A stretch of DNA of 64,000 nucleotides from Kribbella pratensis (lineage in GTDB: Bacteria > Actinomycetota > Actinomycetes > Propionibacteriales > Kribbellaceae), in assembly GCF_004365355.1 (NCBI RefSeq), contig NZ_SODP01000002.1, positions 1,111,838-1,175,837 of the forward strand, given 5' to 3'. Of this stretch, positions 51,176 to 60,794 are shown one piece after another. The position numbers and the translations under genes were made by a program. The notes under the pieces are model-generated. The model did not search any database and had not been told where the DNA came from. It was given only the letters and a program-made list of their open reading frames with translations. Position 1 is the first letter of the stretch, and every line of letters starts with the position of its first letter.

Positions 51176-51802
51176 GTGAGCACTCCGACGCCACCTCCCG
51201 GCGACGACCAGAACGACCAGAACCGGCCGCAGGACACTCCCGAGACTCCGGGTGAACAGCCGAGCCAGTACGGTCAGCCGAATCCGTACGGCCAGACCCA
51301 GCCCGAGCAGCCGGGGCCGTACGGTCAGCCCCAGCCCGGCCAGTACGGCCAGCAGCCTGGGCAGTACGGCCAGCCGCAGTACCCGGGCCAGCCGGGTCAG
51401 TACGGCCAGCAGCCTGGTCAATACGGACAGCAGCAGCCGGGGTACGGCCAGCAGCCCGGTCAGTACGGGCAGCAGGGCTATGGCCAGCAGCGGGGCGGTT
51501 ACGGCCAGCAGCAGCCGGGTGCCTACGGTCAGCAGCCCGGCCAGTACGGCGCGTACGGGCAGGGCGGATACGGGTACGGCGGCGCCGCACCGCAGAACAA
51601 CACCCCGCAGACGCTGGCGATCATCGGCATCGTCTGCCTGGTGATCTGTACGCCGGCCTCGATCGTGCTGGGCCTGATTGCCCAGAGCAAGTTCCGTGAG
51701 CAAGGCCGTTCGGACACGCTGGCGAAGGTCGCGTGGATCGGCGGCGCCGCCCTGACCGGACTCGGGCTGCTGTTCTACATCATCGGTCTCGCGTCCAACT
51801 GA
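51176..51802 (+). CDS. QYGQ-rich small membrane protein (DUF4190-like)
   Basis: A 208-residue protein: about 130 residues of Pro/Gln/Tyr/Gly repeats (GQYGQQPGQYGQ) followed by two membrane helices (about 147-170 and 185-205) with a basic loop (AQSKFREQGRSD), the DUF4190 pattern. The first 20 nt of its coding sequence are identical to those of the RDD gene at 52418, suggesting duplicated N termini. GTG start. Confidence 0.72.
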   Translation: MSTPTPPPGDDQNDQNRPQDTPETPGEQPSQYGQPNPYGQTQPEQPGPYGQPQPGQYGQQPGQYGQPQYPGQPGQYGQQPGQYGQQQPGYGQQPGQYGQQGYGQQRGGYGQQQPGAYGQQPGQYGAYGQGGYGYGGAAPQNNTPQTLAIIGIVCLVICTPASIVLGLIAQSKFREQGRSDTLAKVAWIGGAALTGLGLLFYIIGLASN

Positions 51803-51869
51803 CCTGTCCTGTCGCGGGGCCCGCATGGCCCCGCGGCAGAGTCAGCAGGGTCGGCAGGGTCGTGGCTGG

Positions 51870-52310
51870 TCAGTTCAGGTTGCGAGCGACGCCGTACACG
51901 ACGAGCAGGGCGATGACACCCTTGATCAGCCAGTCCGCGACCCGCGGGCTCATCGACAGCCTGGGCAGGCGCACCAGCCGCAGCGACTCGAGGCCCCAGG
52001 CAAGCACTTGGTAGCCGACGGCAACACCGACGAGCGGGCCCAGCACCAGGATCACGGGGTTGAAGTGCCAGGCGGCGTCCAGATCGCCGCGCAGCAAGGC
52101 GGCTGCCATCCGGGTCGACCCGCAGAGCGGGCAGTTCAGACCGGTGGTGGCGTGCAGGATGCACGGAACGCCGATCCGGTCGCCGGACAGCTGGTACAGC
52201 CCGGCCAGCGCGAACCCGCCGACACCCACCGCGGACAGGCCCCACACCCGGCGGTCCAGCGGCTGGACCGGACCGGCAGGCCGGAGTACGACGCTCTGCG
52301 AGACGCTCAC
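51870..52310 (-). CDS. DUF2752 family membrane protein
   Basis: A 146-residue protein with about three helices and the DUF2752 motif LNCPLCGSTRMAAALLRGD, then AAWHFNPVILVLGP. The CPxCG pair suggests metal or disulfide chemistry, but no role is known. GTG at 52310 avoids overlap with the divergent RDD gene, into which the open frame continues. Confidence 0.82.
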   Translation of the reverse strand: MSVSQSVVLRPAGPVQPLDRRVWGLSAVGVGGFALAGLYQLSGDRIGVPCILHATTGLNCPLCGSTRMAAALLRGDLDAAWHFNPVILVLGPLVGVAVGYQVLAWGLESLRLVRLPRLSMSPRVADWLIKGVIALLVVYGVARNLN

Positions 52311-52417
52311 CCCACAACGGTAACTCTCGACCGGTGGGATCCGTCGACGGGTCTGAGCCGTCGGACCCGTAGCCTGCAACTCACTCCTCAATGTGTCTTC
52401 AGTAGAAGGGATCGTGC

Positions 52418-53194
52418 GTGAGCACTCCGACGCCACCGCCGGGTTACGGCCCGCAGGACCCCCAGCAACCGGGTCAGTACGGCCAGCCCGGCCAGTACGG
52501 TCAGCCCGGTCAGCCGGGGCCGCAGCCGGGCCAGTACGGGCAGCAGCCCGGGTACGGCGGCCAGCCGGGTTACGGTCAGCAGCCGGGTTACGGCCAGCAG
52601 CCGGGTCAGTACGGGCAGCCTGGTTATCCCCAGCAGCCCGCGCAGTACGGGCAGCAGCCGGGTCAGTACGGCGAGCCTGGTCAGTACGGCGAGCCTGGTC
52701 AGTACGGCCAGCCTGGTCAGTACGGTCAGGCGTACGGACAGCAGCCGGGCTTCGGGCCGTACGGCCAGCCGGGCTTCGGCGGTATCCCGGGCAACCTGGC
52801 GGCCTGGCCGAACCGGGTCGGCGCCTGGTTCGTCGACGCGCTGATCATCGGCGTGCCGTGCGGTATCGGCTCCGCAATCGCCGGTAACAGCAACAACTCC
52901 GTACTCGCGATCATCGGCCTGATCTTCTACCTGGGCGGCGTCGGTCTGGCGATCTGGAACATCCTGATCCGGCAGGGCAGCAGCGGTCAGACCGTCGGCA
53001 AGCAGGCGCTCGGCCTGAAGCTTGTCGGCGCCGACACCGGCCAGCCGATCGGCGCCGGCAAGACGTTCCTGCGGCAGCTGACCCACATCCTCGACGGCGC
53101 CGCCTGCTATATCGGCTACCTGTGGCCGCTGTGGGACGAGAAGCGGCAGACGTTCGCCGACAAGATCAACAACACCTACGTCATCAAGCTCTGA
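52418..53194 (+). CDS. RDD family membrane protein with QYGQ-rich N terminus
   Basis: A 258-residue protein. Residues 1-125 are Pro/Gln/Tyr/Gly repeats (PGQYGQPGQYG, GEPGQYGEPG). The RDD domain (about 130-255) begins WPNRVGAWFVDALIIG and contains GQTVGKQALGLKLV and LWPLWDEKRQTFADKI. A second RDD gene starts 6 nt after its stop, so they are co-expressed. Confidence 0.82.
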   Translation: MSTPTPPPGYGPQDPQQPGQYGQPGQYGQPGQPGPQPGQYGQQPGYGGQPGYGQQPGYGQQPGQYGQPGYPQQPAQYGQQPGQYGEPGQYGEPGQYGQPGQYGQAYGQQPGFGPYGQPGFGGIPGNLAAWPNRVGAWFVDALIIGVPCGIGSAIAGNSNNSVLAIIGLIFYLGGVGLAIWNILIRQGSSGQTVGKQALGLKLVGADTGQPIGAGKTFLRQLTHILDGAACYIGYLWPLWDEKRQTFADKINNTYVIKL

Positions 53195-53200
53195 CCTGAC

Positions 53201-53746
53201 GTGAGCACCCCTCCCTCAGGGCCGTACGACGGTCAGTATCCGCCGCCTGGTCAGTATCCGCCTCAGGACTACAACCCTTACGGGCAAGGCTTTCCGGGCG
53301 GCGGGTACGGGTACGCACCGCCCGGCCGGCTGGCGGACTGGCCGATCCGGGTCGGCGCCTCACTGGTCGACACGCTGATCATGGTCATTCCGTCGATCGC
53401 CGGAGTGCTGGCCGCACTGATCATCGACGGCGACCAGGAGGAGCTGGGCCTGGCCGGCGGGATCGCGATGATCGGTGGATTCCTGGTGGCCTTCGGCATC
53501 TGGGTGTGGAACCGCATCATCCAGCAGGGCCGCACCGGTCAGTCGTTCGGCAAGAAAGTGACCGGACTGCGGGTTGTAGACGCGCACACCGGTCAGCTGA
53601 TCGGCATGGGCAAGAACCTCGGTCGCGAGGTCTGCGCCCAGATCTTCAACCAGCTCTGCATCCTCAACCTGCTCTGGCCGCTGTGGGACGCCAAGCAGCA
53701 GACCTGGCACGACAAGGTCGCCGACGACGTCGTCGTCCGCGTCTGA
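53201..53746 (+). CDS. RDD family membrane protein, short linker
   Basis: A 181-residue paralogue of the preceding protein with a shorter Pro/Tyr/Gly head (about 45 residues) and the same RDD core: WPIRVGASLVDTLIMV, GQSFGKKVTGLRVVD and LLWPLWDAKQQTWHDKV. GTG start 6 nt after the upstream stop. Confidence 0.82.
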   Translation: MSTPPSGPYDGQYPPPGQYPPQDYNPYGQGFPGGGYGYAPPGRLADWPIRVGASLVDTLIMVIPSIAGVLAALIIDGDQEELGLAGGIAMIGGFLVAFGIWVWNRIIQQGRTGQSFGKKVTGLRVVDAHTGQLIGMGKNLGREVCAQIFNQLCILNLLWPLWDAKQQTWHDKVADDVVVRV

Positions 53747-53748
53747 CG

Positions 53749-54303
53749 TCAGTGTGAACGTAGGAGACCAGCGCAGGTCACTGCCCACAGCACGCTGGTG
53801 AAGGTGCCGATGATGAACCGTTCGGCGACAGCCTGGGGAGTCACCGACGCAGGCTGGTCCGGACTGCGGAGCTCTGGGTAACGGGCGAGGCCCTTGATCG
53901 CCAGTACTACTGCGATACCTTCCGGCCAACCGGCTACCAGCGATGCGTAGATCGCAGTCCGCTCGAGAGCGCCGATCAGCGCGCCACCACGCAGTACCTC
54001 GCCGGCTTTCTGGGTCGACTGAGCCCTGGTGTTGTTCCGGTCGACCAGGGCGAGCACAGAGGTCGTCAGTGGTCCGCCCCCTGTGACGGCTAACCCACCT
54101 GCGAGCAGGAGCAGCACATTCCACCAGCGCTCGGCCCAGCCGGCCACTCCGTGGCCTGAGAGCAGCAGAACACCCACAGCGGCCAGGCATGCGAGCATCA
54201 CGCCACTGATCGCGATCTCGAGGTTCGAACCGGATCTGGGCACCCACGCGAGCACAGCGAGGATCAGGCCGGCAGCCGTCAACGACAGGACCAGAGCCGT
54301 CAC
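53749..54303 (-). CDS. Membrane protein paired with a SatD-like protein
   Basis: A 184-residue protein with about five membrane helices and a central loop DRNNTRAQSTQKAGEVLRGG. It overlaps the upstream gene by 4 nt and ends 2 bp from the convergent RDD gene. The loop RGGALIGALERTAIYASLVAGWPEG, quoted in part, is the best-conserved-looking part. I do not know its activity; its strict coupling suggests it works with the upstream HTH protein. Confidence 0.68.
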   Translation of the reverse strand: MTALVLSLTAAGLILAVLAWVPRSGSNLEIAISGVMLACLAAVGVLLLSGHGVAGWAERWWNVLLLLAGGLAVTGGGPLTTSVLALVDRNNTRAQSTQKAGEVLRGGALIGALERTAIYASLVAGWPEGIAVVLAIKGLARYPELRSPDQPASVTPQAVAERFIIGTFTSVLWAVTCAGLLRSH

Positions 54304-54899
54304 GCAGCGACTCCAGCACCGAGCAGGTCCGCGGCCAGCACCCGTCCACGCTGCTCCTCGGCGAATCCCGCCGCCTGCGCGCGTTGTGTCACCGCTGACT
54401 GGCTGATGCCGAGTTTCACGCCGATCTCCCGCCTGGTGAGTCCTTCAGCCAACAGGTCCGCCACTGCCCAGCCACGCTCGCTCCGGCGTCGCAGTACGGA
54501 CGCCATCAGCCACAGCACCGTCTCCACCTGCTCCGCGACCCGCGGGTTCGCGCCGACCACGTTCACATGGTGTGGGCTCGACTTGGCCCGCGTCACGGCC
54601 TCCCGGGCGAACACGAACGCCTCCCCGCTCCCGGCTCTGGTACTGCGGGGCAGCGGCTCGGCCACCTCGCCGACACCGAGGCCGACGTACCACGAGTCCG
54701 CGCGCAGCAGCTCGACGATCACGTCGATGGTGGGCCGGGCCTCGGACAGCACGCCCTGCACCTCGTCGCCGGCGGTCCGCTCGAACCGCCGCAGCAGTCC
54801 GGACCGGCGCGGGCGGCGGTTCAGGGAGTTCAGCAGCTCGGGTACGAGATCGGTCGTGCTTCGGCTGCCTCGCTGATCTACCGTGAGAACGAAGACCAT
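54300..54899 (-). CDS. SatD-like protein with C-terminal helix-turn-helix
   Basis: A 199-residue protein. VLTVDQRGSRSTTDLVPELL resembles the start of SatD-family proteins (acid-tolerance locus of Streptococcus), and the C-terminal part (LLAEGLTRREIGVKLGISQSAVTQRAQAAG) is a DNA-binding helix-turn-helix. AAGGAGGTG gives an excellent ribosome site. It probably senses or controls something carried out by the co-translated membrane protein. Confidence 0.7.
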   Translation of the reverse strand: MVFVLTVDQRGSRSTTDLVPELLNSLNRRPRRSGLLRRFERTAGDEVQGVLSEARPTIDVIVELLRADSWYVGLGVGEVAEPLPRSTRAGSGEAFVFAREAVTRAKSSPHHVNVVGANPRVAEQVETVLWLMASVLRRRSERGWAVADLLAEGLTRREIGVKLGISQSAVTQRAQAAGFAEEQRGRVLAADLLGAGVAA

Positions 54900-55036
54900 C
54901 GCCCTGCACCTCCTTCTGAACGGCTTAAGGCTACAGTCTTATTCACGTAGAGTGAAGGACAAAACCTGAATCGCTTCACCCGACTACTCCCCGTGTCCGG
55001 CCCGGGAGGACGGTGAACCGGGCCGGACACAGGCTC

Positions 55037-56659
<1,623 letters not shown>

Positions 56660-56665
56660 GCTGGT

Positions 56666-56772
56666 GCTCCCTACGCCGGAATTACCCGGACAGGTTCGGC
56701 GGTCGGCGGCGCCGGCCAGGTGCGATTCCTGGTCCAGCCGCCCTCTCAGCCCACTACGGTGCGAGCTCCCGC
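56666..56772 (-). promoter_or_regulatory. TPP riboswitch (THI element) of thiC
   Basis: On the minus strand the conserved order is present: GGGAGC, then CTGAGAGGGCGGCTGGACC, then GAACCTGTCCGGGTAATTCC and GCGTAGGGAGC just before the start codon. These are the pyrimidine- and phosphate-sensing helices of the thiamine pyrophosphate aptamer. The aptamer ends about 7 nt before the ATG, so control of ribosome access is likely. Confidence 0.95.
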
Positions 56773-56822
56773 GATCTCAAGTTGTCACCGACCACCCTAG
56801 ACGAAGCCTGTAGCGTTCAGGG

Positions 56823-57569
56823 ATGCGCGACCTCGTGTATCCGCCTGTCATCGCCTTCGCGAAGACCTCGTTCAAGGTTCTCGACCTCAAGCTCCACCTG
56901 ACCGGCGCGGAGAACGTGCCCCGGACCGGCGGTGCGCTGATCGCCCTCAACCACATCAGCTACGTCGACTTCATCCTCGGCGGGTACGGCGCCCTGCCGA
57001 GCAAGCGCCTGGTCCGCTTCATGGCCAAGGAGGTGCTGTTCCGCAACCGGTACTCCGGTCCGCTGATGCGCGGGATGCACCACATCCCGGTCGACCGGGA
57101 CGCGGGCGCGGCGTCGTACCAGCAGGCGCTGGAGTATCTGGCCGCGGGCGAGGTGGTCGGCGTGTTCCCGGAGGCCACGATCAGCCGCTCCTTCGAGCTG
57201 AAGGAGTTCAAGTCCGGCGCGGTCCGGATGGCGGCCGAAGCCGGCGTGCCGGTCATCCCGATGATCCTGTGGGGCACGCAGCGCATGTTCACCAAGGACC
57301 ATCCGCGGGACTTCTCCCGGCACCGCCCGATCTCGATCACCATCGGCGCACCGATCACCGTGACGCGGGACGACGACGCGGGCGAGGCGACCGCGCAGCT
57401 GCGATCCACGATGGCCGGGATGCTCGACGAGACCATCCGCGCCTACCCCGAGCAGCCCGCCGGTGCCTGGTGGCTGCCCGCGGCGTACGGCGGCAGTGCG
57501 CCGACCCCGGCCGAGGCCGAGCGCCTGGACCAGGAGGAGCTCGCCCGCCGAGCCGCCAAACGTCGTTAA
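56823..57569 (+). CDS. 1-acylglycerol-3-phosphate acyltransferase-like protein (PlsC family)
   Basis: A 248-residue acyltransferase. The catalytic NHxxxxD-type motif appears as NHISYVD (about 41-47), with VFPEATISR (about 118-126) as the acceptor-binding motif and GVPVIPMILWGTQRMF downstream. The N-terminal helix may attach it to the membrane. It likely acylates lysophosphatidate or a related lipid. It is divergent from thiC. Confidence 0.88.
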   Translation: MRDLVYPPVIAFAKTSFKVLDLKLHLTGAENVPRTGGALIALNHISYVDFILGGYGALPSKRLVRFMAKEVLFRNRYSGPLMRGMHHIPVDRDAGAASYQQALEYLAAGEVVGVFPEATISRSFELKEFKSGAVRMAAEAGVPVIPMILWGTQRMFTKDHPRDFSRHRPISITIGAPITVTRDDDAGEATAQLRSTMAGMLDETIRAYPEQPAGAWWLPAAYGGSAPTPAEAERLDQEELARRAAKRR

Positions 57570-57610
57570 GACGGCGGACAGGACCTTGACCCTCGGGGCG
57601 GAACGAGGGT

Positions 57611-57624
57611 ACGAAGGCCTTCGT
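57611..57624. promoter_or_regulatory. Perfect 14-bp palindrome at the start of the next gene
   Basis: ACGAAGG-CCTTCGT is a perfect palindrome whose last base is the first base of the possible TTG start. Just before it, ACCCTCG/CGAGGGT forms a small hairpin (57589-57610). It may be an operator or part of a terminator after the acyltransferase gene. Confidence 0.4.
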
Positions 57625-58229
57625 TGACAGAGCAGGAACCTGGGGGGTCCCTGTGCGGCGGGCCGGCATCGATGGCTCGCAGACACGAACGGGCGGGGAA
57701 GGTTTTGTTCGATTCACCGGAAGAGCTGCATCTGTTCGACCCGGGCGCGATGACTCCGGCGCCGCATGTGGCCGAGCACATCCCGGACGCCGGTGCGTTC
57801 TTCGTCGACTGGGCGACCCGCGGGCTGAACCAGGATCGCGCCCGCGAGATCGAGTCCGCGGTGAACGGCCGGCGCAACCAGAACGGCTGGTTCCCGCTCG
57901 AGACGCTGGACAGCATCGGCAGCAGAGGCTTCTGGCGCGGGCCGCTGACCTATCTGGCCCGGATGACCGCAGACGACCCCAGGATCCTGCAGGAGTGGGC
58001 CTGTGACGGCCTGCGGGACGAGCAGGTGGGCCGTATCGAGGCCACGGTGGACCACCTGCTGCATCAGCAGGGCCACGCCGCCGCTGCGACGTGGGCGGTC
58101 GCAGTACGGCCGCGGACGTATCTCGACGCGGAGGTGCTGGGCGACCGGCTGCTGGCCGCGTGGGAGTACAACCTCGGCTCGATCCGGGCCAAAGACGTGG
58201 CGAAGTCGGTCCGGCGCTGGAACCGCTGA
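57624..58229 (+). CDS. Unknown protein (about 201 residues)
   Basis: A soluble protein without signal or membrane segment. FDPGAMTPAPHVAEHIPDAG is followed by helical sequence (NQDRAREIESAVNGRRNQNGW, LTYLARMTADDPRILQEW) and ends KSVRRWNR. I recognise no family. The start is uncertain: TTG at 57624 follows GAAGG, and ATG at 57672 (MARRHERAG) is the next option. Its stop codon lies inside a 14-bp tandem repeat. Confidence 0.6.
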   Translation: MTEQEPGGSLCGGPASMARRHERAGKVLFDSPEELHLFDPGAMTPAPHVAEHIPDAGAFFVDWATRGLNQDRAREIESAVNGRRNQNGWFPLETLDSIGSRGFWRGPLTYLARMTADDPRILQEWACDGLRDEQVGRIEATVDHLLHQQGHAAAATWAVAVRPRTYLDAEVLGDRLLAAWEYNLGSIRAKDVAKSVRRWNR

Positions 58230-58260
58230 GCTGGAACCACTGAGAAGGAACCGCTGAGAA
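58219..58260 (+). repeat. 14-bp tandem repeat over a stop codon
   Basis: Three copies of GGAACC(G/A)CTGAG(CT/AA) follow each other with a 14-bp period. The first copy supplies the gene's last codons and TGA. Confidence 0.8.
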
Positions 58261-58263
58261 GGC

Positions 58264-58297
58264 GTACGACGGGCAGCCGCCAGACCGCCCGTCGTAC
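58264..58297. terminator. Terminator between convergent genes
   Basis: GTACGACGGGC pairs with GCCCGTCGTAC (11 bp, 12-nt loop) between the unknown plus-strand gene and the phosphate-transport operon on the minus strand. Confidence 0.7.
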
Positions 58298-58308
58298 CTC
58301 TCAGCGCA

Positions 58309-58542
58309 TCAGTGGAACTGCGGGATGATCAGGTAGAGCCCGTAGAGCACCGCTCCCACGCACGCGGCGAAGCAGACGCCGGCCACCGAGGTGTCGATGA
58401 TCGACGGTTGCCTCTTCTCGTCGAGCGCCACCGTCCGCCGTGACATCGCGTTCACACCGAGCGCGAACAGAATCGCCAGCCCGACCCCGAAGAGCAGGCT
58501 GACCAGAGCCACCTGCCCGAGTGCACTCCAGTGGATATGCAT
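58309..58542 (-). CDS. Small membrane protein after the phosphate transporter
   Basis: A 77-residue protein with two membrane helices (about 8-31 and 50-72) joined by a basic loop (SRRTVALDEKRQPS). It starts 13 bp after the Pit transporter stop, so it belongs to that operon. Such short two-helix proteins often follow pit genes in actinobacteria; their role is unknown. Confidence 0.72.
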   Translation of the reverse strand: MHIHWSALGQVALVSLLFGVGLAILFALGVNAMSRRTVALDEKRQPSIIDTSVAGVCFAACVGAVLYGLYLIIPQFH

Positions 58543-58555
58543 CGCAGTACTCCTC

Positions 58556-59704
58556 TCAGACCGTCGTGGCCGTCGTCGCGGCCGGGGCCGGGATCGGGTC
58601 CGGGGCCGGGTACTCGTTGACGTTCTGCGGCGTCACCGGCCTGCGCCGCGACGCCACGTAGAGTCCGCCGCCGGCCACGATCGCGAGGGTCGCGACGATG
58701 ACGACGCCGGCATTGCCGGTATCGGCTATCCGGCCGGCCATGGCGCCGACGATCGCGGCGGAGGGCAGCGTGAACAGCCAGGCCATCACCATCCGCCCGG
58801 CGACCGTCCAGCGCACCTGCGCGAGCCGCTTGCCGACACCGGTGCCGAGGATGCTGCCGGAGCAGACCTGCGTGGTGGACAGCGGGAAGCCCAGGTGGGA
58901 CGAGGCCAGCAGCACCGCGGTCGAACTGGTCTCGGCGGTGAAGCCCTGCGGCGCCTCGACATCGGTCAGGCCTTTGCCCATCGTCCGGATGATCCGCCAG
59001 CCGCCGAAGTAGGTGCCCAGGGCGATCGCGAGGCCGGCCGTCAAGATCACCCAGGTCGGTGGGCCCGAACCCGGCGCGAGGCTGCCGGAGATGATCAGGA
59101 CCAGTGTGATGACGCCCATCGTCTTCTGTGCGTCACCGGTGCCGTGGGCGAGCGAGAGAAGTGACGCGGACGCGACCTGACCGGACTTGTACCCGTCGTT
59201 GACCGACTTCTGCCGGGCTCGTTGAGTGATCTTGTAGGCCACGAAGGTGCCCAGCATCGCGACCACGCCGGCCACGATCGGCGCGGCGACCGCGGGGATG
59301 ATGATCTTCTGCACCACCGTGGCGAAGTTCACCGCGCTGCTGCCGGCCGCGATCCAGGTGGCGCCGATCAGGCCGCCGAACAGGGCGTGCGACGAGGAGC
59401 TCGGCAGGCCGAAGTACCAGGTCACGAGGTTCCACAGGATCGCGCCGACCAAGCCGCCGAAGATGATCGGCACCGTCACCTTCGTGTCATCGACGAGGCC
59501 GCTGGAGATCGTCTTGGCCACTGCGGTGGACAGGAACGCGCCGACCAGGTTCAGCACCGCGGACACGGCAACAGCGACCTTGGGTCTGAGCGCGCCCGTG
59601 GCAATCGATGTCGCCATCGCGTTGGCGGTGTCGTGGAAACCGTTGGTGAAATCAAAGACCAACGCGGTGATGATCACCACCACGACCAGGAACGAAAGGT
59701 CCAT
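58556..59704 (-). CDS. pit: Inorganic phosphate transporter, Pit family
   Basis: A 382-residue low-affinity phosphate carrier with about ten helices. The inverted PiT signatures are FDFTNGFHDTANAMATSI near the N terminus, WYFGLPSSSSHALFGGL in the middle, GTGDAQKTMGVI and FPLSTTQVCSGSI in the second half. ATG at 59704 follows GGGGGAG with 8-nt spacing. A second Pit gene lies 89 bp upstream on the same strand. Confidence 0.92.
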   Translation of the reverse strand: MDLSFLVVVVIITALVFDFTNGFHDTANAMATSIATGALRPKVAVAVSAVLNLVGAFLSTAVAKTISSGLVDDTKVTVPIIFGGLVGAILWNLVTWYFGLPSSSSHALFGGLIGATWIAAGSSAVNFATVVQKIIIPAVAAPIVAGVVAMLGTFVAYKITQRARQKSVNDGYKSGQVASASLLSLAHGTGDAQKTMGVITLVLIISGSLAPGSGPPTWVILTAGLAIALGTYFGGWRIIRTMGKGLTDVEAPQGFTAETSSTAVLLASSHLGFPLSTTQVCSGSILGTGVGKRLAQVRWTVAGRMVMAWLFTLPSAAIVGAMAGRIADTGNAGVVIVATLAIVAGGGLYVASRRRPVTPQNVNEYPAPDPIPAPAATTATTV

Positions 59705-59793
59705 CGCGATCACTCCCCCTAGGCGGACGGACGGTACCGTCGCTCGACGGTAGGCCTAGTGGGTGAATTCGAAATGAACTCCTGGCCGCGAAC

Positions 59794-60792
59794 TCACTCC
59801 AAGATCAGGTGCGCAAGGCCGTAACAGAGTGCGGCGACCAGCCCGGCGGCGGGAATGGTCAGCACCCAGGCGGTCACGATGCCCTTCGCGACGCCCCAGC
59901 GGACCGCGGACAGCCGCTTGGTCGACCCGGCACCCATCACCGCGGAGGTGATCGTGTGGGTGGTGGAGACCGGCGCGTGCAGGCCGATCGCCATGACGTA
60001 CAAGACTCCGGCCGCGACGGATTCCGAAGCGAACCCGCGGGCCGGGTCCAGGTGGATGATCCGGCGGCCGAGCGTCCGCATGATCCGCCAGCCGCCGGAG
60101 TAGGTGCCGAGCGAGATGGCGGTCGCGGCGGAGAGCTTCACCCAGAGCGGGATCGCGTCGCCGTTGTTCACATACCCGACGGTGACCAGGGCGAGGAAGA
60201 TCACGCCCATCGTCTTCTGTGCGTCCTGCAGACCGTGGCCGAGAGCCATCGCGGCGGCCGACACCGACTGCGCCATCCGGAAGCCGCGTGTCGTCCTGCC
60301 CGGGTTGCGGTGCCGGAACAGCCAGAGGATCGCGGTCATCAGCAGGAACGCGCCGACGAAACCGATCGCCGGCGACAACACCATCGGGATGACGACCTTG
60401 TCGACGATGCCGGACCACATCACCACACTGCTCGAGGCGATACCGGCGCCGACCAGTCCGCCGATCAGCGCGTGCGACGAGGAGCTGGGCAGGCCGAAGT
60501 ACCAGGTGACCAGGTTCCAGGTGATCGCACCGATCAGCGCTGAGATGACGACCACCAGGCCGTGGGTGCCGGACGGTGTGCTGATGATGCCCTTGCCGAC
60601 AGTCTCGGCCACCGCCGTGCCCACGAAGGCGCCGAGGAAGTTGCACACCGCGGCCATCGCCAGCGCCAGCCGCGGCGTGAGCGCACGGGTGGAGACCGAG
60701 GTCGCGATCGCGTTGGCGGCGTCGTGGAAGCCGTTGGTGTAGTCGAACCCGAGCGCGATGACGATGAGGGCGATGACGAGCGCGAGCTCCAC
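59794..60792 (-). CDS. pit: Inorganic phosphate transporter, Pit family (paralogue)
   Basis: A 332-residue Pit protein. FDYTNGFHDAANAIATSV, WYFGLPSSSSHALIGGL, GLQDAQKTMGVI and APVSTTHTITSAVMG are the family signatures. It begins 2 bp after the DUF47 gene ends, the classic pit-DUF47 pair. It differs from the downstream Pit in the C-terminal half, so the duplication is old. Confidence 0.92.
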   Translation of the reverse strand: MELALVIALIVIALGFDYTNGFHDAANAIATSVSTRALTPRLALAMAAVCNFLGAFVGTAVAETVGKGIISTPSGTHGLVVVISALIGAITWNLVTWYFGLPSSSSHALIGGLVGAGIASSSVVMWSGIVDKVVIPMVLSPAIGFVGAFLLMTAILWLFRHRNPGRTTRGFRMAQSVSAAAMALGHGLQDAQKTMGVIFLALVTVGYVNNGDAIPLWVKLSAATAISLGTYSGGWRIMRTLGRRIIHLDPARGFASESVAAGVLYVMAIGLHAPVSTTHTITSAVMGAGSTKRLSAVRWGVAKGIVTAWVLTIPAAGLVAALCYGLAHLILE

Positions 60793-60794
60793 GC

